NCBI GenBank assembly: GCA_020637675.1
Contig: JACKKD010000001.1
Coordinates: 1 to 64,000 of the forward strand
Length of the DNA stretch: 64,000 nt
From: Paracoccaceae bacterium
GTDB taxonomy: Bacteria; Pseudomonadota; Alphaproteobacteria; Rhodobacterales; Rhodobacteraceae
Direction of reading: 5' to 3'
The translations under genes were made by a program, and so were the position numbers. The notes beneath the pieces were generated by a model, which was not told the DNA's origin, did no database searches, and worked only from the letters and a program-made list of their open reading frames with translations. Below are positions 33,810 through 43,677 of this stretch, piece by piece. Numbering within the stretch: position 1 is the stretch's first letter; every line of letters starts with the position of its first letter.

Positions 33810-34835
33810 TCAGACCGACAGCCGCGGCGTGGCGATGGCCGAGGTGCCGTGCGAACCGCGCTCGCGGTAGGGCGTTGTCTTGTAGTGCGCCCGGTAGCAT
33901 TTCGAGAAGTGCGAGGGGCTTGCGAACCCGCAGGCGAGCGCCACGTTGATCACGCTCATGTCGGTCTGCATGAGAAGGTTGCGCGCCTTCTGGAGCCTGA
34001 GTTCCATGTAATAGCGCTTGGGGCTGCGGTTGAGGTAGCGGCGGAAGAGCCGTTCGAGCTGGCGCGTGGACATGCCGACATCCTCGGCGAGGTCGGCCGG
34101 GCTGATCGGGTCCTCGATGTTCTGCTCCATCATCTGGATGACCTGGCTCAGCTTCGGGTGCCGCACCCCGATCCGCGTCGGGATCGACAGGCGCTGGGTG
34201 TCCTGGTCGGTCCGAATGGCGGAGTAGATCAACTGGTCGGCAACGGTGTTGGCGACGTCCTCGCCATGGTCCTCGGCGATGATCTTCAGCATCAGGTCGA
34301 TGGATGCCGTGCCGCCCGCGGTGGACATGCGGTTGCCGTCGACCACGAAGACCGACTTGGTCAGCTTCACATCCTCGAATTCCTCGATGAAGCTGTCCTG
34401 GTTCTCCCAGTGGATCGTGGCGCGCTTGCCGTCGAGCAGCCCGGCCTTGGCGACGGTGTAGGCGGCGGTGCAGAGGCCGCCGATCGCCGCCCCGCGCCTC
34501 GCCTCGCGCCGGAGCCAGTTGAGGATCGGTTTGGTCGTCGCCTGCTGCACGTCGATGCCACCGCAGACAAGCACGGTGTCCTCCCGCTCGATCTCGTCGA
34601 GCCCCATGTCGAGCTTGAAGGACGCGCCGTTGGAGCAAGTGACCTCGGTCCCGTTCTCGCCCGCCAGCTTCCAGACATAGGCCTGCCGCCCCAGAACCCG
34701 GTTGGCGATCCGGAGGGGTTCGATGGCCCCGGCGAAGGACAGCATCGTGAACCGGTCGAGCAGCAGAAAGACGAACCGCCGCTGCTTCGGTTCGCCGCTG
34801 GCCACCCGGATGCCACGCGCCTTGGGACTGGACAT
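33810..34835 (-). CDS. GlxA-family transcriptional regulator (DJ-1/PfpI domain + AraC helix-turn-helix)
   Basis: The product is 341 aa. Residues about 18-190 form a class I amidotransferase-like DJ-1/PfpI domain with GGLCTAAYTVAKAGLL at the nucleophile elbow. The C-terminal about 100 residues are an AraC DNA-binding domain (DLAEDVGMSTRQLERLFRRY and NVALACGFASPSHFSKCYRA). Relatives such as GbdR, CdhR and ArgR control catabolism of betaine, carnitine or arginine. The target here is not visible. Start 34835 follows AAAGGGTCGCGGA; a longer start at 34892 is possible. It is divergent from the DAHP synthase gene. Confidence 0.9.
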   Translation of the reverse strand: MSSPKARGIRVASGEPKQRRFVFLLLDRFTMLSFAGAIEPLRIANRVLGRQAYVWKLAGENGTEVTCSNGASFKLDMGLDEIEREDTVLVCGGIDVQQATTKPILNWLRREARRGAAIGGLCTAAYTVAKAGLLDGKRATIHWENQDSFIEEFEDVKLTKSVFVVDGNRMSTAGGTASIDLMLKIIAEDHGEDVANTVADQLIYSAIRTDQDTQRLSIPTRIGVRHPKLSQVIQMMEQNIEDPISPADLAEDVGMSTRQLERLFRRYLNRSPKRYYMELRLQKARNLLMQTDMSVINVALACGFASPSHFSKCYRAHYKTTPYRERGSHGTSAIATPRLSV

Positions 34836-34980
34836 TCCGCGACCCTTTGTGTCGTTTTGCGCCAAAGAACCACCAATGCAGGGCGTCTTCAAGGCCGATT
34901 TCCGCCCATTACGGTTTGCGCCGCGCGGGGGGCTTCGCTATAAGCCCTCCGTTATCGCTCACGCCTTCAGGAGACACGAG

Positions 34981-36351
34981 ATGACCACGGGCTGGACCAA
35001 ATCCGACTGGCGCAGGAAGCCGCGGGTGCAGATGCCCGATTACCCCGATCAGGCCGCGCTTCGGGCCGTCGAGGTGCAGCTTTCGCGGATGCCGCCGCTC
35101 GTCTTCGCGGGCGAGGTGCGCAAGCTCAAGCGGGCGCTCGGCGAGGTCGCCGCGGGCAAGGCGTTCCTCCTGCAGGGCGGCGACTGCGCGGAAAGCTTCG
35201 CCGAGTTCTCGGCCGACAACATCCGCGACACCTTCAAGGTTCTCTTGCAGATGGCGATCGTGCTGACCTGGGGCGCGAAGCTGCCGGTGGTGAAGATCGG
35301 TCGCATGGCCGGACAGTTCGCCAAGCCCCGTTCGGCCGCGACCGAGACCCTGGGCGGGGTGGAACTGCCCTCCTATCGCGGCGACATCATCAACGGATTC
35401 GACTTCACGGCCGAGGCGCGCATCCCCGATCCTGTCCGGATGCTGCAGGCCTATACCCAGGCGGCGGCCTCGCTGAACCTCCTGCGTGCCTTCTCGACCG
35501 GAGGCTATGCCGACATGCACCGGGTCCAGAGCTGGATCGCCGGCTTCACCGAGGAGGACGAGGCCAAGCGTTACCGCGAGGTGGCCACCCGAATCCAGGA
35601 CGCGATGGACTTCATGGCGGCCGCGGGCGTGACCTCGGACACGGTGCACGCGATGGCAGCGGTGGATTTCTACACGAGCCACGAGGCGCTGCTTCTGGAA
35701 TACGAAGAGGCGCTCGCACGGATCGATTCCACCTCGGGCCTGCCGGTGGCGGGGTCGGGCCACATGATCTGGATCGGCGACCGCACCCGCCAGCCGGACG
35801 GCGCGCATGTGGAGTTCTGCCGCGGCGTGCAGAACCCGATCGGGCTGAAGTGCGGGCCATCGCTGGGTTCCGACGACCTCAAGGTTCTCCTGCGCAAGCT
35901 GAACCCTGAGAACGAGCCCGGCCGGCTGACGCTCATCGCCCGGTTCGGTGCCGGCAAGGTCGGCGACAACCTGCCACGCCTTGTTCGCGCTGTGGCGGAG
36001 GAGGGCGCCAACGTCGTCTGGACCTGCGACCCCATGCACGGCAACACGATCAAGTCGGCCTCGGGCTACAAGACCCGCCCCTTCGAGAGCGTGCTGCGCG
36101 AGGTGCGGGAGTTCTTCGCCGTCCACAAGGCCGAAGGCACGATCCCCGGCGGCGTGCATTTCGAGATGACCGGCAAGGATGTCACCGAATGCACCGGCGG
36201 CGTGCGCGCCGTGACGGACGAGGACCTCTCGGACCGCTACCACACCGCCTGCGACCCGCGGCTCAATGCCTCGCAGTCCCTGGAACTCGCCTTCCTGGTG
36301 GCCGAGGAACTGCAGGGCCGTCGGGCGATGCGGAAGGCGGCGGGCATGTAA
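34981..36351 (+). CDS. Class II 3-deoxy-7-phosphoheptulonate (DAHP) synthase
   Basis: The product is 456 aa, the usual class II (plant/mycobacterial type) length. It opens with WTKSDWRRKPRVQMPDYPD and contains FLLQGGDCAESFAEF, KIGRMAGQFAKPRS and TCDPMHGNTIKS, which are diagnostic of this class. It condenses phosphoenolpyruvate with erythrose 4-phosphate, the first step of the shikimate pathway. The start follows CAGGAGACACGAG. A perfect hairpin terminator follows the gene, so it is probably a single-gene unit. Confidence 0.96.
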   Translation: MTTGWTKSDWRRKPRVQMPDYPDQAALRAVEVQLSRMPPLVFAGEVRKLKRALGEVAAGKAFLLQGGDCAESFAEFSADNIRDTFKVLLQMAIVLTWGAKLPVVKIGRMAGQFAKPRSAATETLGGVELPSYRGDIINGFDFTAEARIPDPVRMLQAYTQAAASLNLLRAFSTGGYADMHRVQSWIAGFTEEDEAKRYREVATRIQDAMDFMAAAGVTSDTVHAMAAVDFYTSHEALLLEYEEALARIDSTSGLPVAGSGHMIWIGDRTRQPDGAHVEFCRGVQNPIGLKCGPSLGSDDLKVLLRKLNPENEPGRLTLIARFGAGKVGDNLPRLVRAVAEEGANVVWTCDPMHGNTIKSASGYKTRPFESVLREVREFFAVHKAEGTIPGGVHFEMTGKDVTECTGGVRAVTDEDLSDRYHTACDPRLNASQSLELAFLVAEELQGRRAMRKAAGM

Positions 36352-36381
36352 CCCGCGACCGGCGGTCGATATCGGACAGCG

Positions 36382-36406
36382 AACGGCCCCTCAGGCAGGG
36401 GCCGTT
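36382..36406 (+). terminator. Terminator after DAHP synthase
   Basis: A perfect 10-bp stem AACGGCCCCT/AGGGGCCGTT with loop CAGGC is followed by TT and then a mixed sequence. It stands 30 bases after the stop codon. On the other strand it also lies just after the PAS-protein stop, so it can serve both convergent genes. Confidence 0.85.
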
Positions 36407-36419
36407 TCCATGTCCGGGA

Positions 36420-37112
36420 TCACTCGTCGCTGACGACGAGGCGAAGATGCGCGCGGCCTCGCTCCAGACGGGCGGGCGCCGCGGCGAAGGGGGTTGCCGG
36501 CTCGGCAAAGCCCGCGGCGGGCGGCGGCGGCGCGGCGGCAGACCCGGCATCCCGATCGGGCGCGGTCGCGGCGACCGGTCGCACAAGGCTTTCGCGCAGA
36601 TCGAACCGGCGCGGCGCGCGGCCGATGGCGCCTTCGGTGGCAAGGCAGCCGAGGATACGGCTCACGTCGCCGAGGTCGCTCTTGAGCGGCAGGAGCACCA
36701 TCCGGCCTGCGAGCGCGGGCTTTCCGAAGCCCGACTCGCCCGCGAGCATCAGTTCTGCCGTGCAGGGCCCGGCGAAAACGCTTGCGAGGAGGATGCCGAT
36801 CTCCCGCCGCGCGGCGGGCGTGAAGAGGGTGGTGAAGGGCATCCCGCGCACCTCCATCCCCATCAGGTCGTTGAGATGCATTCCGGCGAGGCGGAACCGC
36901 GCGACCTGCGGCGCGATCCGTTCCAGCACGAAGGCGTGTTCGAGCGACCGCTCGATCCCGCGCGGATCGACCTCGGACCGGCAGGGTGCGGCGCGCCCGC
37001 CGCGCAACCCCTCCCAATAGGCCCGGACCTCGGCGATCGCCGCGGGCGCCATCGCCCCGCGATTCCCGGCTAGGGAAACGACCTTGCCGTGGCTTCCGTC
37101 GAACTCGTCCAT
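36420..37112 (-). CDS. PAS-domain protein (PAS_5 family)
   Basis: The product is 230 aa, with start ATG 37112. Residues about 22-165 match the alphaproteobacterial PAS_5 domain: AEVRAYWEGLRGGRAAPCRS, then EVDPRGIERSLEHAFVLERI, then RFRLAGMHLNDLMGMEVRGM. The C-terminus is a Pro/Ala-rich tail. There is no kinase or DNA-binding domain, so it may be a stand-alone sensory or adaptor protein. Function is unknown. It is convergent with the DAHP synthase gene. Confidence 0.85.
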   Translation of the reverse strand: MDEFDGSHGKVVSLAGNRGAMAPAAIAEVRAYWEGLRGGRAAPCRSEVDPRGIERSLEHAFVLERIAPQVARFRLAGMHLNDLMGMEVRGMPFTTLFTPAARREIGILLASVFAGPCTAELMLAGESGFGKPALAGRMVLLPLKSDLGDVSRILGCLATEGAIGRAPRRFDLRESLVRPVAATAPDRDAGSAAAPPPPAAGFAEPATPFAAAPARLERGRAHLRLVVSDE

Positions 37113-37253
37113 GTCACACCTGCCGCGCTTGATCCCTTGCCGGCCGCCCCGCGCGTTGTCGCCACGGTCAGGTCCTGTTAACCCTATGGCCGCAATGCTT
37201 ACTGAAACGTAAATACACGAGCGGCCGTCAGACCCGGAGGGAAAAACTCTTAA

Positions 37254-38152
37254 ATGGTAAACGCTTCGCTCGTCTCCATGACGGGGTTCGCCAGCCGCCG
37301 CGGCACCGCCGCCGGCTTCGACTGGACCTGGGAGATTCGCTCGGTCAACGGCAAGGGCTTCGACCTCAGGCTGCGGCTGCCCGACGGGATCGACGGGCTG
37401 GAACCGGCCGTCCGCGCCGCCGTTGCGCAGGTTGCGGAGCGCGGGAACATCATGCTTGCCCTCCGGCTCGCACGGGGCGCGGGCGGCGAGGTGCTGAAGG
37501 TCAACCCGGCCGGCCTCGACGCCGCCCTGTCGGCCCTCGCCGCCGTGCGGGCGCGGGCGGAGGCGGCCGGGCTGCCGCTGGCGGAGACCTCGGCGGCGGC
37601 CGTCCTCGCCCTGCGCGGCGTGACGGAGGCGGGTGGCGACGCAGGGGATACCGCGCCGCTCCTCTCCGCGCTGCTCGCCGACCTGGACCCGCTCCTGGCC
37701 GGTTTCGCGGCGATGCGAAAGGACGAGGGCAGGGCGCTCGCCGCGGTGATCGCGCGCCAGACCGACCGCATCGCCGCGCTCGCCGTTGAGGCGGGATCGG
37801 CAGCCGAGGCGCGCCGCCCCGAGATGGCACGCGCCCTGGCCGAGGCGCTCGGCCGGGTGATGGCCGGCGCGCCGGAGGCCGACCCGGCCCGCGTGACCCA
37901 GGAACTCGCGCTTCTCGCCGTCAAGGCCGACGTGACCGAGGAACTGGACCGGCTGGGCGCCCATGTCGCGGCGGCGCGCAAGCTTCTGGCGGCGGGAGGC
38001 GCGGTGGGCCGCAAGTTCGACTTCCTGATGCAGGAGTTCATGCGCGAGGCCAACACGCTCTGCTCCAAGTCCGGCAATGCCGAGCTGACGCGGATCGGGC
38101 TTGACCTGAAGCACGTGATCGACCAGATGCGCGAGCAGGTACAGAACGTGGA

Positions 38153-38156
<4 letters not shown>
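37254..38156 (+). CDS. YicC-family endoribonuclease
   Basis: The product is 300 aa. It starts with the family signature SMTGFASRRG and ends with FDFLMQEFMREANTLCSKSG followed by NAELTRIGLDLK, which is diagnostic of YicC. The enzyme cleaves RNA and in E. coli affects sRNA decay. GGAGGG stands about 12 bases before ATG 37254, a long spacing, so a start at a nearby Met is possible. It overlaps gmk by four bases, a gene pairing that is conserved in alphaproteobacteria. Confidence 0.93.
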
Positions 38157-38790
<634 letters not shown>

Positions 38791-38794
<4 letters not shown>

Positions 38795-39315
38795 TCTGGG
38801 AACTCGATGGGATCACACCGGAAATCGGCGATGGCGCCTGGGTCGCGCCGGATGCCAACCTGATCGGCAAGGTGGTGCTGGGGGCGGCTGCGAACGTCTG
38901 GTTCGGCGCGACGCTCAGGGGAGACAACGAGGAAATCCGGATCGGCCGCGGCACCAATATCCAGGAAAACACCGTCTGCCACACCGACATGGGCTTTCCG
39001 CTGGTGATCGGCGCCGACTGCACGATCGGCCACAAGGCGATGCTGCACGGCTGCACCATCGGCGACGGCACGCTGATCGGCATGGGGGCAACCGTGCTGA
39101 ACGGCGCGAGGATCGGCCGGGGCTGCCTGATCGGGGCCGGGGCGCTCATCACCGAGGGCAAGGATATCCCCGACGGCTGCCTCGTCATGGGCGCGCCCGG
39201 CAAGGTCGTGCGCCTGCTCGACGGCGACGCGCAGGCGCGGCTCCTGGCCTCTGCCGCGCATTACCGCGAGAACGCCGCCCGTTTCGCCCGCGGCCTCAAG
39301 CCAGCGCGGGGCTGA
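38791..39315 (+). CDS. Gamma-class carbonic anhydrase-like protein (hexapeptide repeat)
   Basis: The product is 174 aa of left-handed beta-helix hexapeptide repeats (IGADCTIGHKAMLHGCTIGD). The three zinc-ligand histidines are NTVCHTD, TIGHKAML and LHGCTIG. The family includes YrdA, PaaY and CaiE, and catalysis of CO2 hydration is not proven for most members. It is the last gene of the coupled yicC-gmk run, overlapping gmk by four bases. Confidence 0.9.
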
Positions 39316-39317
39316 CC

Positions 39318-39749
39318 CTAGCCGTCCGGACGGCCGGGCAGAAGAACGAGATCGAAGACGATGCCGGCCGCATGCGTCCGTACCTCGGCGCGGACGGCCT
39401 CTGGGCGGGGCAGGGGCGCGGTGAGGGCAAGGAGCCGGCCACCGAACCCGGTTGCGGTCAGCCGGTCGGCAAGATCGAGCACGTCGAAGTCCGGCCCGAA
39501 AAGGGGGGCGACGACGATGTCCGGCGCCACCTTCGCGAGGAATGCGGCGGTAACCTGCTGGAACCGGGCAAAGACGCAGGCCACGGGAGGCGGCCGCATC
39601 AGCGGGTCGATCTGTCCCGCCGCCAGATCGACGGCGAGCACCCGGCTGCCGGATGCGTCGAATGCGGCCTGCGGCGCGTCCAGGGACGGCCCCGACTTCG
39701 GCCCCGCGGCGTCCGGATCGTCACCCTGCACTGCCTGTCCCCAACACAT
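39318..39749 (-). CDS. Conserved hypothetical protein
   Basis: From ATG 39749 the product is 143 aa. The body (about residues 35-140) has a receiver- or Rossmann-like pattern of alternating hydrophobic strands and helices, for example RVLAVDLAAGQID and FGGRLLALTAPLPRPEAVR. No domain is named with confidence. No strong ribosome site is visible and the frame extends upstream to 39824, so the start is uncertain. It converges with the carbonic anhydrase gene. Confidence 0.55.
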   Translation of the reverse strand: MCWGQAVQGDDPDAAGPKSGPSLDAPQAAFDASGSRVLAVDLAAGQIDPLMRPPPVACVFARFQQVTAAFLAKVAPDIVVAPLFGPDFDVLDLADRLTATGFGGRLLALTAPLPRPEAVRAEVRTHAAGIVFDLVLLPGRPDG

Positions 39750-39924
39750 TCCGTCTGTCCGGTCGCGGGCGCCCGGTCGCATGGCTCGACCTTGGCGTGA
39801 AGCCGCTGATCCTCGTTCTGCCAAAACGTGTATCAGCCTGCGCGTGCCGCGCCAAGGGTGCGCCGGGTTGATCCGGTGACGATTTGCTCCGACACATGGG
39901 ACGGCACTCGCAGGAGGGATCGCA

Positions 39925-40965
39925 ATGCAGGCACCGGAGATTCGCGACGTCCTTCAGGCAGTTCCCATGGCAATGCTTCTCGTCGGGCCGGGCCAGCGCG
40001 TGCTGGCGGCGAATCACGCGGCCTCCGTCCTCTTCGGCATTTCCCTCGAAGGACGGTCCTGCAACGCCTTCCTGCGCCATCCGGACTTCCTCGACGGACT
40101 CGAAGCCTGCCTTCGCGAAAGGCGTCGCGGCACGGCGCGGATCGTGCTTACCGGGACGCCGAGCGAGACGCATCTCGCGCTCAGCTTCACCCCGATCCTG
40201 GCTGAGGAGGGACACTGCGCGCTTGTCGCCTTCGACGATCTTTCCGCGCTCGAACACGCGGTGGCGATGCGGCGCGACTTCGTGGCCAACGTCAGCCACG
40301 AACTCAGGACTCCGCTCACCGCCCTCGTCGGCTTCATCGAGACGCTGCGCGGGGCGGCAAGGGACGACCCCGCCGCGCGGGACCGGTTCCTCGGCATCAT
40401 GGAACGAGAGGCCGGGCGGATGATCCGGCTTGTCAGCGACCTTCTCTCGCTCAGCAGGGTGGAGGCCGAGGAACGGCGCCGCCCGGACGAGAAGGTGGAG
40501 GTCATCGGCGTCCTGCGAACCACGCTTGCGAGCCACCGCGATCAGGCCCGTGCGGCGGGCGTGGAACTCGTGCTCGACAGCGAGCGCGAGGCCGTGACGG
40601 TGCGCGCCGATGCCGATCAGCTTGCGCAGGTCTTCCACAACCTTGTGGAGAACGCGATCAAGTACGGCGCCACCGGTCACCTCGTGACCGTCCGGGTCCG
40701 TCAGCTCGACCGGGAGCCGGTGCTGCGCGGCCCGGCCCTGCAGATCGAGGTGATCGACAAGGGCGAGGGGATCGACGCCTTGCACCTGCCGCGTCTGACG
40801 GAGCGATTCTACCGGGTGGACAGCGACCGCTCGCGGCAGAAGGGCGGAACCGGCCTGGGCCTTGCCATCGTGAAGCACATCGTCAACCGCCACCGGGGCC
40901 GGTTCAGGATCGAGAGCGAGGTTGGAAAAGGCAGCCGTTTCATCGTGGTCCTGCCGGCCGGTTGA
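39925..40965 (+). CDS. phoR: Phosphate regulon sensor histidine kinase PhoR (soluble form)
   Basis: The product is 346 aa. Residues about 5-110 are a PAS domain, then a HisKA domain with His125 in FVANVSHELRTPLTAL, and an ATPase domain (NLVENAIKYG, DKGEGIDALHL, GGTGLGLAIVKHI). E. coli PhoR has two N-terminal membrane helices; none is present here, so this kinase is cytoplasmic. It phosphorylates PhoB encoded at the end of the cluster. GCAGGAGGGATCGCA precedes the ATG. It lies just upstream of the Pho box and pstS. Confidence 0.92.
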   Translation: MQAPEIRDVLQAVPMAMLLVGPGQRVLAANHAASVLFGISLEGRSCNAFLRHPDFLDGLEACLRERRRGTARIVLTGTPSETHLALSFTPILAEEGHCALVAFDDLSALEHAVAMRRDFVANVSHELRTPLTALVGFIETLRGAARDDPAARDRFLGIMEREAGRMIRLVSDLLSLSRVEAEERRRPDEKVEVIGVLRTTLASHRDQARAAGVELVLDSEREAVTVRADADQLAQVFHNLVENAIKYGATGHLVTVRVRQLDREPVLRGPALQIEVIDKGEGIDALHLPRLTERFYRVDSDRSRQKGGTGLGLAIVKHIVNRHRGRFRIESEVGKGSRFIVVLPAG

Positions 40966-40993
40966 CGCGGCGCAGCCGGCTGCGCGCGGGGCC

Positions 40994-41026
40994 GTGTCAT
41001 GAAAGCGTTACATGACCGTCACAAAA
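40994..41026 (+). promoter_or_regulatory. Pho box, three 11-bp direct repeats before pstS
   Basis: Three adjacent 11-base units read GTGTCATGAAA, GCGTTACATGA and CCGTCACAAAA. Each begins with a seven-base element like the Pho consensus CTGTCAT followed by an A-rich spacer, and the phase is exactly 11 bases. PhoB dimers bind such repeats. The box ends 78 bases before the pstS start, and a candidate -10 (CCTAGA at 41042-41047) lies at the expected distance. Confidence 0.85.
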
Positions 41027-41103
41027 GGATAGCTGCGCGTCCCTAGAGCATCGGGCGAGGTCGCCATCGGGTGGTGGCCGCAAACGACTTGCAGGAGAAT
41101 GCA

Positions 41104-42135
41104 ATGAACATCGCGAAATTCACCGTCTCGGCGCTTGCCATGGCCGCCGCCGCCTCGGCCGCCGACGCGCGCGACCAGGTCCAGATCGCCGGATCGTCGA
41201 CCGTGCTTCCCTATGCCACCATCGTCGCCGAAGCCTTCGGCGAGAACTTCGAGTTTCCGACCCCGGTCGTCGAAGGCGGCGGTTCGGGCGCCGGGCGCAA
41301 GAAGCTCTGCGAGGGCGTGGGCGAGAACACGATCGACATCGCCAATTCGTCGAGCCGCATCAAGCAGTCCGACATCGACCTCTGCGCCCAGAACGGCGTG
41401 AACGAGATCATGGAGGTCCGCATCGGCTATGACGGCATCGTCTTCGCCTCGGACGTGAACGGGGCCGAGTTCGCCTTCACCCCGGCCGACTGGTACAATG
41501 CGCTGGCCGCCGAGGTCGTGAAGGACGGCGCGCTCGTCGCCAACCCGAACAAGACCTGGGCCGACGTGAACTCGGCGCTGCCTGCGCAGGACATCCTCGC
41601 CTTCATCCCGGGCACCAAGCACGGCACCCGCGAAGTCTTCGACGTGAAGGTTCTGGAAGCCGGCTGCAAGGCCTCGGGCGCCGAGGACGCGCTGGTCGCG
41701 GCGAAGGGCGAGGAGGACGGCAAGAAGGCCTGCCTCGCGCTCAGGACCGACGGCGTGTCGGTCGACATCGACGGCGACTATACCGAGACGCTGGCCCGGC
41801 TCGAGGCCAACAGGAACGCCATCGGCGTCTTCGGCCTGTCGTTCTACCAGAACAACACCGACAAGCTGCGCGTCGCGACCATGGACGGCGTGGTGCCGTC
41901 GACGGAATCGATCGCCTCGGGCGATTACCCGATCTCGCGTCCGCTCTACTTCTACGTCAAGAAGGCGCATCTCGGCGTGATCCCGGGCCTGCAGGAATAC
42001 ATCGACTTCTTCGTCTCCGACGACATGGCCGGCCCGGACGGCCCGCTCGCGGCCTACGGCCTCGTGTCCGACCCGGAGCTTGCCGCGACGCAGGCTGCCG
42101 TCGCCGCCGGCACCCCGATGGGTCCGCTGGAATAA
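41104..42135 (+). CDS. pstS: Phosphate ABC transporter periplasmic binding protein PstS
   Basis: The product is 343 aa with a signal peptide (MNIAKFTVSALAMAAAASAA). The phosphate loop and family signature appear as VQIAGSSTVLPYATIVAEAF and VVEGGGSGAGRKKLCEGVGE. Start 41104 follows GCAGGAGAATGCA. It is the first gene after the Pho box. A strong hairpin after its stop probably protects its mRNA, so that PstS is made in excess over PstCAB. Confidence 0.96.
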   Translation: MNIAKFTVSALAMAAAASAADARDQVQIAGSSTVLPYATIVAEAFGENFEFPTPVVEGGGSGAGRKKLCEGVGENTIDIANSSSRIKQSDIDLCAQNGVNEIMEVRIGYDGIVFASDVNGAEFAFTPADWYNALAAEVVKDGALVANPNKTWADVNSALPAQDILAFIPGTKHGTREVFDVKVLEAGCKASGAEDALVAAKGEEDGKKACLALRTDGVSVDIDGDYTETLARLEANRNAIGVFGLSFYQNNTDKLRVATMDGVVPSTESIASGDYPISRPLYFYVKKAHLGVIPGLQEYIDFFVSDDMAGPDGPLAAYGLVSDPELAATQAAVAAGTPMGPLE

Positions 42136-42147
42136 ACCTTCGACAAA

Positions 42148-42173
42148 GGGTGGCGCCCCTCCGGGCGCCACCC
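42148..42173 (+). terminator. Strong hairpin after pstS (attenuator or mRNA stabiliser)
   Basis: A perfect 11-bp stem GGGTGGCGCCC/GGGCGCCACCC with loop CTCC lies 12 bases after the pstS stop. No T-run follows, so full termination is unlikely. A partial barrier or a 3' end block against exonucleases fits the need for more PstS than PstC. Confidence 0.8.
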
Positions 42174-42216
42174 GTTCCGCCGACTGCTGCCTTATCCTTT
42201 TCGTGGCGGGGGGGCC

Positions 42217-43677
42217 ATGACCAACGGAATCCTCTTCCTGATCGTGTTGGCGCTTGCCGCCGCCGCCTATGTTCTCGCCCGCCAGCGGTCGCTTGCGGCC
42301 GTCGAGGGCGACATCAAGAAACTCCATTCGCTGCCTGGCCACCATGGCCAGACGGCGTTTCTTTTCACCGCCGTTCCGGCCCTTCTGCTGATGGCTGTCT
42401 GGCTCTTCGTCCAGCCGATGGCGATCGACGCGCGGGTGAGCGGGATGATCGCCGACAGCGACGTGCCCCAGGGCTCCTCCCGCGGGCTCGTCATGGCGGA
42501 CGTGCGCCGCATCAGCGACGGTCTCGACACGATCGTGGCGCTTGGCGGAATGAGCGAGGAGACGGTCGCATCCATGCGCGCGGACATTTCCGACGTCCGC
42601 TCGCGCCTCGCCGAGGTCGGCGTGGCGCTCGGGTCCAATGTCGGAAACTCAGTTTTCACCGCCGCCAAGGCATACCGCAGCATGGCGAGCACGGGGCGAC
42701 TCGGCATGACGGCGGCCGTGCTAGCCCTAGCCGTCGCAGGGCTTGCCTTCGGGCTCGCCCGTGTCAGGCCGGAGTTCCGCGCCCGCAACGTCTCGGAACG
42801 CTTCGTCATCGGACTCCTGATCGGCTCCTCGCTGATCGCGATCCTGACCACGATCGGCATCGTCGTGTCGCTCCTTTTCGAGACGCTGCACTTCTTCCGG
42901 CTCTATCCCGCGTCGGAGTTCTTCTTCTCGACGGTCTGGAACCCGCAGTTCCGCGGCGGCTCCGACCTCGGCATCTGGCCGCTTCTCTGGGGCACGCTCT
43001 ATGTCTCGGTGATCGCGCTCGTCGTCGCCGTGCCGGTCGGGCTCATGTCGGCGATCTACCTGTCGGAATATGCCTCGGCGCGGATGCGCGCCTGGGTCAA
43101 GCCGGCAATCGAGATTCTCGCCGGCATCCCGACCATCGTCTATGGCCTCTTCGCGCTGATCACCGTCGGGCCCATCCTGCGCGACTATTTCGCCCAGCCG
43201 TTCGGGATCGGCTCGTCCTCCTCCTCGGTCATGACGGCGGGCGTCGTCATGGGGATCATGGTCATCCCCTTCGTCTCCTCGCTCTCCGATGACATCATCA
43301 ACGCCGTGCCGCAGTCGCTGCGCGACGGGTCCCTGGCCCTCGGCGCCACGCCGTCCGAAACGGTGCGTCAGGTCGTCTTTCCGGCCGCACTGCCGGGGAT
43401 CGTCGGCGCCATCCTCCTCGCCGCGTCGCGTGCCATAGGCGAGACGATGATCGTGGTCATGGGCGCGGGCGCGGCCGCGAAGCTGTCGCTGAACCCGTTC
43501 GAGGCGATGACGACGGTCACGGTGAAGATCGTCAGCCAGCTGACCGGCGACACCGAGTTCGCCAGCCCCGAGACGCTCGTGGCCTTCGCTCTCGGCCTGA
43601 CGCTCTTCGTCATGACGCTCGCGCTCAACATCCTCGCGCTCTACATCGTGCGCAAGTACCGGGAGCAGTACGAATGA
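42217..43677 (+). CDS. pstC: Phosphate ABC transporter permease PstC (long form)
   Basis: The product is 486 aa, longer than the 319 aa of E. coli PstC. An extra N-terminal region of about 170 residues (membrane helices plus a periplasmic segment) precedes the canonical part that begins near ERFVIGLLIGSSLIAILTTI. The permease loop has LGATPSETVRQVVFPAALPG. Long forms are usual in alphaproteobacteria. It overlaps pstA by four bases. Confidence 0.94.
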   Translation: MTNGILFLIVLALAAAAYVLARQRSLAAVEGDIKKLHSLPGHHGQTAFLFTAVPALLLMAVWLFVQPMAIDARVSGMIADSDVPQGSSRGLVMADVRRISDGLDTIVALGGMSEETVASMRADISDVRSRLAEVGVALGSNVGNSVFTAAKAYRSMASTGRLGMTAAVLALAVAGLAFGLARVRPEFRARNVSERFVIGLLIGSSLIAILTTIGIVVSLLFETLHFFRLYPASEFFFSTVWNPQFRGGSDLGIWPLLWGTLYVSVIALVVAVPVGLMSAIYLSEYASARMRAWVKPAIEILAGIPTIVYGLFALITVGPILRDYFAQPFGIGSSSSSVMTAGVVMGIMVIPFVSSLSDDIINAVPQSLRDGSLALGATPSETVRQVVFPAALPGIVGAILLAASRAIGETMIVVMGAGAAAKLSLNPFEAMTTVTVKIVSQLTGDTEFASPETLVAFALGLTLFVMTLALNILALYIVRKYREQYE

